A program made the position numbers and the translations under genes. From Leifsonia sp. AG29 (GTDB lineage Bacteria; Actinomycetota; Actinomycetes; Actinomycetales; Microbacteriaceae), in NCBI RefSeq assembly GCF_009765225.1, contig NZ_VMSF01000001.1, positions 744,001 to 808,000 of the forward strand: a DNA stretch of 64,000 nucleotides. The letters run 5' to 3'. The stretch's first letter is position 1, and each line of letters begins with the position of its first letter. A model generated the notes under the pieces. The model searched no databases. It was not told the DNA's origin and saw nothing but the letters and a program-made list of their open reading frames with translations. Of this stretch, positions 60,601-64,000 are shown piece after piece.

Positions 60601-60994
60601 GCCGGGCGAGGGGGGCATCGCCGACGAGACGCTCGACGACTACGACCCGGAGCCCGAACCCGAGCAGGCCGTCGAGTCCAGCGAGGCCGAGGAGGCGGAG
60701 CGCGTCAAGGAGTCGGAGGCCGACGGGGCGGGACCGCAGGCGGACGCCGTGGAGGAGCCGCAGGCGGACGCCGTGGAGGAGCCGCAGGCGGACGCCGTGG
60801 AGGAGCCGCAGGCGGACGCCGTCGAGGAGGCGCAGGCCGAGCCGTTGGCGGACGCGGACTCCGATCCCGCCACCGGGCGGCGCTACGAGTACGCGGCAGC
60901 GCCCGCACACGGCGCACCGACCACCCTCGAGGAGGGGCTGGACGAGACGATCATCCGGGCCCGTCCCGCGAACCAGGGAGAGCGCCGTGGCTGA
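57662..60994 (+). CDS. Family 2 glycosyltransferase fused to a large membrane domain
   Basis: A 1110-residue fusion. Residues 1-220 are a GT-A domain (YPRVTAVVVAHSGGTRLQ, AVIAVDCASTDD, LLWLLAHDTAPEPEALE as the metal-binding segment, GFDPALPTADDGLDFCTRARLAG). After a basic linker about 12-14 membrane helices run from 340 to 760, then an extracytoplasmic segment, one more helix near 930 and an acidic cytoplasmic tail. The tail contains four copies of PQADAVEE. Related long proteins lie at this place in many actinobacteria and are suspected to act in cell-wall glycan assembly. The next gene overlaps the end by eight bases. TAGGCT lies eight bases before the ATG. Confidence 0.82.
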   Translation: MYPRVTAVVVAHSGGTRLQRTLDALAAQTRRPDAVIAVDCASTDDAARLLSESGPTQLLSIPERLPFGAAVAAAVRVLPPAASGEELLWLLAHDTAPEPEALEALLAALEVSPSVAVVGPKLLDWDDPAFIREFGEAMTPYGASLPLVENELDQAQHDGLSDVLAVSSAGMLVRQALWEKLDGFDPALPTADDGLDFCTRARLAGYRVTLVAQARVAVGGSGLAGPDFSGKWSARRRRARERRRAQLHRRMAYAPGWAVPLHWLSLVPLGILRALLRLLRKEPGSMGGELAAAFLVAFSGMAVPNARRRLARGREVGWSAIAPLRIPMAEVRRSRALKREMALVSLQGERQDLEFFATGGGWTVFAALVIGFGLLFPLLSGTALTGGGMLPLDASVGRLWQGLGYGWRDTGLGFTGAADPFSAVLAVLGTLTFWQPSQALVIFFVLAAPLATLGAWLAAARLTSRGVIRAFAALAYGLAPTLFVAIQGGRPAAVLAHVLLPWLFFAGLAARRSWSTSATTALLAAATAACAPVLIPALLVAWVAAIVFAGRRAARIVFIPLPTLVLFAPLVWQQASRGAWLSIFADPGLPVDARHVPAWELALGLPDGALGGWHLLAQSLGLPAAAPSIIVPILLAPLGVLALLALFLRGTVRAIVALAVALAGFVTAVAALQLQAVSLGSAVVPIWPGAAVSLYWLGLIGAAVVALSALGRAAVYPAWAAVVALAMLATPSAIATLNHTAVVRATDGRTMPAVVTAKATTQPRTGTLRITPQPDGGISALVVRGAGATLDQQSTLSSTQRGLTSQQKELATVAGNLASRSGYDASARLKELGIDFVLLAPPAPVRADAVPASPAAPASATAAEDAARAEATRTRAAVALDANPILTGVGSTGDGQLWAFDRGTAAVPTAAAIPADAGGIARLIVLLVQAIVFGATLLLAIPTTRSADRVSELTARRPRRRGGAEPEAAVEPDDEPEETPPGEGGIADETLDDYDPEPEPEQAVESSEAEEAERVKESEADGAGPQADAVEEPQADAVEEPQADAVEEPQADAVEEAQAEPLADADSDPATGRRYEYAAAPAHGAPTTLEEGLDETIIRARPANQGERRG
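60734..60829 (+). repeat. 24-bp in-frame tandem repeat, four copies
   Basis: Four nearly identical 24-base units starting CCGCAGGCGGACG encode PQADAVEE four times in the acidic tail of the glycosyltransferase fusion; only the last unit has one base change. A partial fifth unit follows. Copy number changes would keep the reading frame. Confidence 0.85.
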
Positions 60995-62417
60995 CCGTCG
61001 CACCATCGCCCGCATCGGCGTCCGGAGCATCGGCGGGGTGATCGGCGTCGCCGTCGCCGTCGTGGTGGTCGGCGGTGCGAGCCTCCTGCCGTTGCCGACC
61101 TTCGCCGTCCCGGCCCCGGCGCAGACCGTCAAGCCGGTGCCCGCCGATCAGCAGCGCGTCTGCCCGGGCTCGGTGCTGGCCCTCGCCGCCGACACCGGCC
61201 AAGCGACTCGCCCGAGCGCCCTCGGGCAGCCCACCGTCACGTCGGGGACCGACGGCCCGAAGGCAGCCGCGACCGCCCTCCGGCCCGACGCGGACACCAC
61301 GTCGTCCAAGCAGGCTCCGGGCGTCCTCACGGTGCAGACGCCCGCCGGCGCCAAGGAACCGCCGCTCTTCGCGGGCAGCCAGGTGCAGACGGTGACCTCG
61401 GACGACCTGACCGGCCTCGCCGCCTCCGCGTGCTCGGAGGCGACGGCGGACTCCTGGCTCGTCGCGGGCTCGACATCGCTCGGACAGACGAGCCTCGTCC
61501 TCCTCGCGAATCCCACCTCCGTCGACGCGACGGTCGACCTCTCGATCTGGACGGAGACGGGGGCCGTCGACGCGCCCGGCGCGACAGGGATCGTCGTCCC
61601 CGCCGGAGCGCAGAAGGTCGTGCCGCTCGCCGGACTCGCCCCGTCGGCTACGGCCCCGGTCGTCCACGTGATCGCCCGCGGCGGACAGGTCGTCGCGACC
61701 ATGCAGCAGAGCTACGAGCAGGGCATCGAACCGCGTGGCGTCGAGCTCTCGGGTGCGACGAGCGGTCCCTCCCGGACCCAGATCATCCCGGGGCTGACGG
61801 TCGCCTCCATGGACGCCGTGCAGGCAGCGCAGTCGGCCGAGGGCGTGAACGTCGACTTCCCGGCCCTGCGGGTCCTGGTTCCCGGCACGGAGGACGCGCA
61901 GCTCACCGTCGGAACGGTGGGGGAGGCAGGCACGGCGGTCGGCGACTCCTTCGCGCAGACGGTGAAGGCCGGTTCCGTCGCGGAGCTGCCCCTCCAGCAC
62001 CTCAAGGACGGCTCCTATACGGTCACGGTCCACTCCTCGGTGCCCGTCGTCGTCGCGGCCAGGACGACCTCGGTCGGCACGAAGAGCCGCGACTTCGCCT
62101 GGTTCGGCGCGGCGTTGGAGCTCGGGGACTCGCTCCTCGCGACGATGCCCGGCGGCCCGAACGCGACCCTCCATCTGGCCAACGCCGGTGACTCGGACAA
62201 GAAGGTCACCGTGAAGGCGGCGGACGGACACTCGTCGACGCTCACGGTTCCGGCTGAGGGAGGCGCCCCGCTTCGGCTGCCCGGCGGCGCGTACACGCTC
62301 ACGGGCGCCTCCGGGCTGCGGGGGAGCGTCAGCGTGCAGGACGACGGGGCCGCCTCCTCGTTCGTACTGACGCCGCCCGGCGCGCTGGCCGCGCCGATCG
62401 CCGTCTACCCGCGCTGA
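60987..62417 (+). CDS. DUF5719-like secreted or membrane-anchored protein
   Basis: A 476-residue protein with one N-terminal membrane helix (VIGVAVAVVVVGGASLLPL) and a long extracytoplasmic part. The sequence is rich in beta-strand patterns such as TSLVLLANPTSVDATVDLSIW, a fold seen in DUF5719 family proteins that follow the GT2-membrane fusion in many actinobacteria. No catalytic motif is visible. GTG 60987 overlaps the end of the glycosyltransferase gene by eight bases, so the two are coupled and probably act together. The exact function is unknown. Confidence 0.75.
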   Translation: MADRRTIARIGVRSIGGVIGVAVAVVVVGGASLLPLPTFAVPAPAQTVKPVPADQQRVCPGSVLALAADTGQATRPSALGQPTVTSGTDGPKAAATALRPDADTTSSKQAPGVLTVQTPAGAKEPPLFAGSQVQTVTSDDLTGLAASACSEATADSWLVAGSTSLGQTSLVLLANPTSVDATVDLSIWTETGAVDAPGATGIVVPAGAQKVVPLAGLAPSATAPVVHVIARGGQVVATMQQSYEQGIEPRGVELSGATSGPSRTQIIPGLTVASMDAVQAAQSAEGVNVDFPALRVLVPGTEDAQLTVGTVGEAGTAVGDSFAQTVKAGSVAELPLQHLKDGSYTVTVHSSVPVVVAARTTSVGTKSRDFAWFGAALELGDSLLATMPGGPNATLHLANAGDSDKKVTVKAADGHSSTLTVPAEGGAPLRLPGGAYTLTGASGLRGSVSVQDDGAASSFVLTPPGALAAPIAVYPR

Positions 62418-62448
62418 TGCCGGCGGAGGCGCTGACGCCGGCGGAGGC
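62413..62448 (+). repeat. 18-bp tandem repeat, two copies, over the stop codon
   Basis: GCTGATGCCGGCGGAGGC and a second copy differing by one base follow each other, and the first includes the stop codon of the DUF5719-like gene. A short part of a third copy follows. Nothing else occupies this 42-base gap before the convergent gene. Confidence 0.6.
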
Positions 62449-62459
62449 GCGCTGACGCC

Positions 62460-62903
62460 TCAGAAGTGGCGGAAGCGGTCGGGTGCGAGATCCCACGGGT
62501 CCTTGCCGAGGAGCTCGGCCACCGCACGGAAGACGCATCCCTCGATGTACATGCGGCGGTGCAGTTCGTCGTCGCGGTGCAGCTTCGTGAGCCGCTGGAT
62601 CGGGATCCGGTAGAAGACGATGCGCCTCGCCTGGTGGTCCACGCGCCAGCGATCGACCCCGTCCTGCCCGGAGTTGCCGAGCGGCGTCGCGGCCACCTCG
62701 AAGTGCACGTCGGCGAGCTCGTCCGGCCACAGGCCCTTGAGATAGTCCGCGGTGGAGGCGACCGTCATGTCGAAGACGTCGATCCGGTTCTGCAGCATCG
62801 GGAGGTGCGGACCGGTCACCGGCCCGCGCGCGCCCCGGCCGTGCCGGCTGCGCCAGCGGCTCGTCGCCGGCGGCTGACTCGCTGGTCGGCGGTTGCGGGG
62901 CAT
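62460..62903 (-). CDS. Metallopeptidase-family (zincin-like) protein without HExxH
   Basis: A 147-residue protein. By position (between whiB and DUF3499/manB) and by the segments ARRIVFYRIPIQRLTK and RMYIEGCVFRAVAELLGKDP it matches the small actinobacterial metallopeptidase-family protein of the whiB2 region. The zincin helix reads YIEGCVFRAVAEL, so the usual HExxH zinc motif is absent and peptidase activity is doubtful. The N-terminus is basic and poorly conserved, and a TAGGAT hexamer six bases before ATG 62903 supports this start. It is divergent from DUF3499, with 42 bases between the starts. Confidence 0.72.
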   Translation of the reverse strand: MPRNRRPASQPPATSRWRSRHGRGARGPVTGPHLPMLQNRIDVFDMTVASTADYLKGLWPDELADVHFEVAATPLGNSGQDGVDRWRVDHQARRIVFYRIPIQRLTKLHRDDELHRRMYIEGCVFRAVAELLGKDPWDLAPDRFRHF

Positions 62904-62909
62904 GTCGCC

Positions 62910-62938
62910 ATCCTACGTCGGCTGCCGGCAGGTATCCT
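62910..62938. promoter_or_regulatory. Divergent leaderless promoter pair
   Basis: On the minus strand TAGGAT (62915-62910) stands six bases before ATG 62903. On the plus strand TATCCT (62933-62938) stands seven bases before ATG 62946. Neither gene has a ribosome binding site. Both hexamers match TANNNT. Confidence 0.55.
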
Positions 62939-62945
62939 GACCCCG

Positions 62946-63164
62946 ATGTTGAGCCGCCCCTGTTCCCGTGTCGCGTGCCCGCGCGATGCGGTGGCGACGC
63001 TCACCTACGACTACGCGGACTCGATGGCCGTGCTCGGACCGCTGGCGTTGTCGCGCGAGCCGCACGCGTACGACCTCTGCGCCATCCACGCCGAGCGCCT
63101 CTCGCCTCCGCTCGGATGGCAGATCGTGCGTCACGAGGTCTTCGGCGGACCTGGCTATCGTTGA
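62946..63164 (+). CDS. DUF3499 family protein
   Basis: A 72-residue member of the actinobacterial DUF3499 family. RPCSRVACPRDAVATLTYDYADSMAVLGPL and AYDLCAIHAERLSPPLGWQIVRHE are the two conserved blocks; Cys6, Cys11, Cys45 and His48 could form a zinc knuckle. The protein is shorter than some family members because the variable C-terminal tail is missing. It is always found near manB and whiB in this phylum, but its function is unknown. ATG 62946 is supported by a TATCCT hexamer seven bases upstream. Confidence 0.85.
   Translation: MLSRPCSRVACPRDAVATLTYDYADSMAVLGPLALSREPHAYDLCAIHAERLSPPLGWQIVRHEVFGGPGYR
63156..63161 (+). promoter_or_regulatory. Candidate -10 hexamer for leaderless manB
   Basis: TATCGT is followed by seven bases and ATG 63169, and lies inside the last codons of the DUF3499 gene. 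No ribosome binding site is present between the two genes, so manB may have its own leaderless transcript. Confidence 0.45.
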
Positions 63165-63168
63165 CGGC

Positions 63169-64000
63169 ATGACGAGTTCCCGCACCATCGACGACATCCG
63201 AACCGCACTCGACGCCGTGGTCAAGACGTACGACGTCCGGGGACTCGTCGGCTCCGCGCTGACGGCCGAGGTCGTGACCGCGGTCGGTGCCGCATTCGTC
63301 GACGAGATCGGGGCCGCGGGGCAGGAGGTCGTCGTCGGCCACGACATGCGCGACTCGTCGCCGGGGTTCGCCGCCGCGTTCGCGGAGGGCGCTCAGGCAC
63401 GGGGCGCCGATGTCGTGTCGATCGGTCTGTGCTCCACGGACGAGTCCTACTTCGCCTCCGGGCACCTCCAGGCCGCCGCGGCCATGTTCACGGCGAGCCA
63501 CAACCCCGCCACCTACAACGGCATCAAACTGTCGCGGGCGGGCGCCCAGGGCATCAGCCGCGACACCGGGCTCGCCGCGATCCGCGACCGCGCCGCCGTC
63601 TACCTCGCCGAGGGCGTGACCCCGATCGAGCAGCCGGGAGGCTCCCGGGAGGTCGACGTGCTCGCCGACTACGCCGCCTACCTGCGCGGGCTCGTCGACC
63701 TGAGCGCGATCCGTCCCATCAAGGTCGTCGTCGACGCGGGCAACGGCATGGGCGGCCTGACGGTCCCCGCGGTGCTGGGCGAGGCGGCGGGTCTCCCGGC
63801 GCTCCCCATCGAGATCGTGCCGCTCTACTTCGAGCTCGACGGCACCTTCCCCAACCACGAGGCGAACCCGCTCGAGCCCGCGAACCTCGTCGACCTGCAG
63901 GAGGCGGTGGTCCGGCACGGCGCCGACCTCGGCCTCGCCTTCGACGGCGATGCCGACCGGTGCTTCGTCGTCGACGAGAAGGGGCAGGCCGTCACCCCTT
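63169..64000 (+). CDS. manB: Phosphomannomutase/phosphoglucomutase, N-terminal part
   Basis: The gene runs off the end of the window; 277 residues are visible of a family length of about 460. The enzyme moves phosphate between C6 and C1 of mannose or glucose, following ManA on the way to GDP-mannose. VKTYDVRGLVGSALTAEV is the usual entry, MFTASHNPATYNGIK carries the phosphorylated Ser110 and LAFDGDADRCFVVDE the metal-binding DGDADR (259-264). VVVDAGNGMGG is also typical. The start lies four bases after the DUF3499 stop. Confidence 0.93.
   Translation, partial: MTSSRTIDDIRTALDAVVKTYDVRGLVGSALTAEVVTAVGAAFVDEIGAAGQEVVVGHDMRDSSPGFAAAFAEGAQARGADVVSIGLCSTDESYFASGHLQAAAAMFTASHNPATYNGIKLSRAGAQGISRDTGLAAIRDRAAVYLAEGVTPIEQPGGSREVDVLADYAAYLRGLVDLSAIRPIKVVVDAGNGMGGLTVPAVLGEAAGLPALPIEIVPLYFELDGTFPNHEANPLEPANLVDLQEAVVRHGADLGLAFDGDADRCFVVDEKGQAVTP

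Noticed and set aside
57319-61041. A 1240-codon open frame on the plus strand
   Set aside because: It is a second frame across whiB and the glycosyltransferase fusion. High GC keeps it open, and its translation is almost only Arg, Pro, Ala and Gly.

Overview
The window is high-GC DNA, densely packed and coding on both strands. It most likely comes from the chromosome of a Gram-positive actinobacterium, probably of the family Microbacteriaceae (inferred from gene content, not from a database search). The lineage markers are a WhiB regulator, the acyl-CoA carboxylase set (fused biotin carboxylase/BCCP, beta subunit and tiny epsilon subunit), the birA / PH-domain / gtrA / purK / purE / LCP order, and the whiB / metallopeptidase-like / DUF3499 / manB order that I recall from the mycobacterial whiB2 region. 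I saw no tRNA, rRNA, insertion sequence or CRISPR array.

Layout. 0-11 kb is mostly housekeeping: the end of a Na+/H+ antiporter, an AbiEi-like/DUF559 protein, a ceramidase-fold hydrolase, accA-type carboxylase, maf, a TrmA-like methyltransferase, and a coupled response regulator / histidine kinase / degenerate kinase operon. 11-18 kb holds accE-accD, birA, a PH-domain membrane protein, gtrA, purK, purE and an LCP ligase. 18-46 kb is a cell-surface polysaccharide locus. It contains acyltransferases, at least six family-2 glycosyltransferases and one family-4 enzyme, rmlB and rmlCA, two further sugar reductases/epimerases, an RgpF-type protein, a Wzm/Wzt exporter with a glycan-binding C-terminus, and a secreted cell-wall protein. 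It ends in a GtrA-type glycosylation module joined to a three-enzyme amino-sugar pathway. 46-51 kb holds two divergent secreted enzymes, a GH25 lysozyme and a sedolisin protease, that share FG-GAP repeats. 51-55 kb has two tandem O-antigen-ligase-like proteins behind manA. 55-64 kb has an acyl-CoA dehydrogenase, galE, whiB, a giant glycosyltransferase fusion, a DUF5719-like protein, a degenerate metallopeptidase, DUF3499 and the start of manB.

How the genes fit together. rmlABC supplies a dTDP-6-deoxyhexose; no rmlD is seen, but two candidate enzymes that could lead to rhamnose or 6-deoxytalose are present. The glycosyltransferases and RgpF-type protein would build a rhamnan-like chain, acyltransferases would decorate it, Wzm/Wzt would export it and an LCP enzyme would attach it to peptidoglycan. 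A separate route (dehydrogenase, aminotransferase, LpxA-like acyltransferase, polyprenyl-phosphate glycosyltransferase, GtrA flippase, DUF2142 membrane protein) looks dedicated to adding an N-acylated 3-amino sugar outside the membrane. This is the most interesting system in the window.

A recurring sequence theme is a TANNNT hexamer 6-8 bases before a start codon with no Shine-Dalgarno sequence. This suggests leaderless transcripts for the response regulator, accD, purE, rmlC, the metallopeptidase-like gene, DUF3499 and manB.
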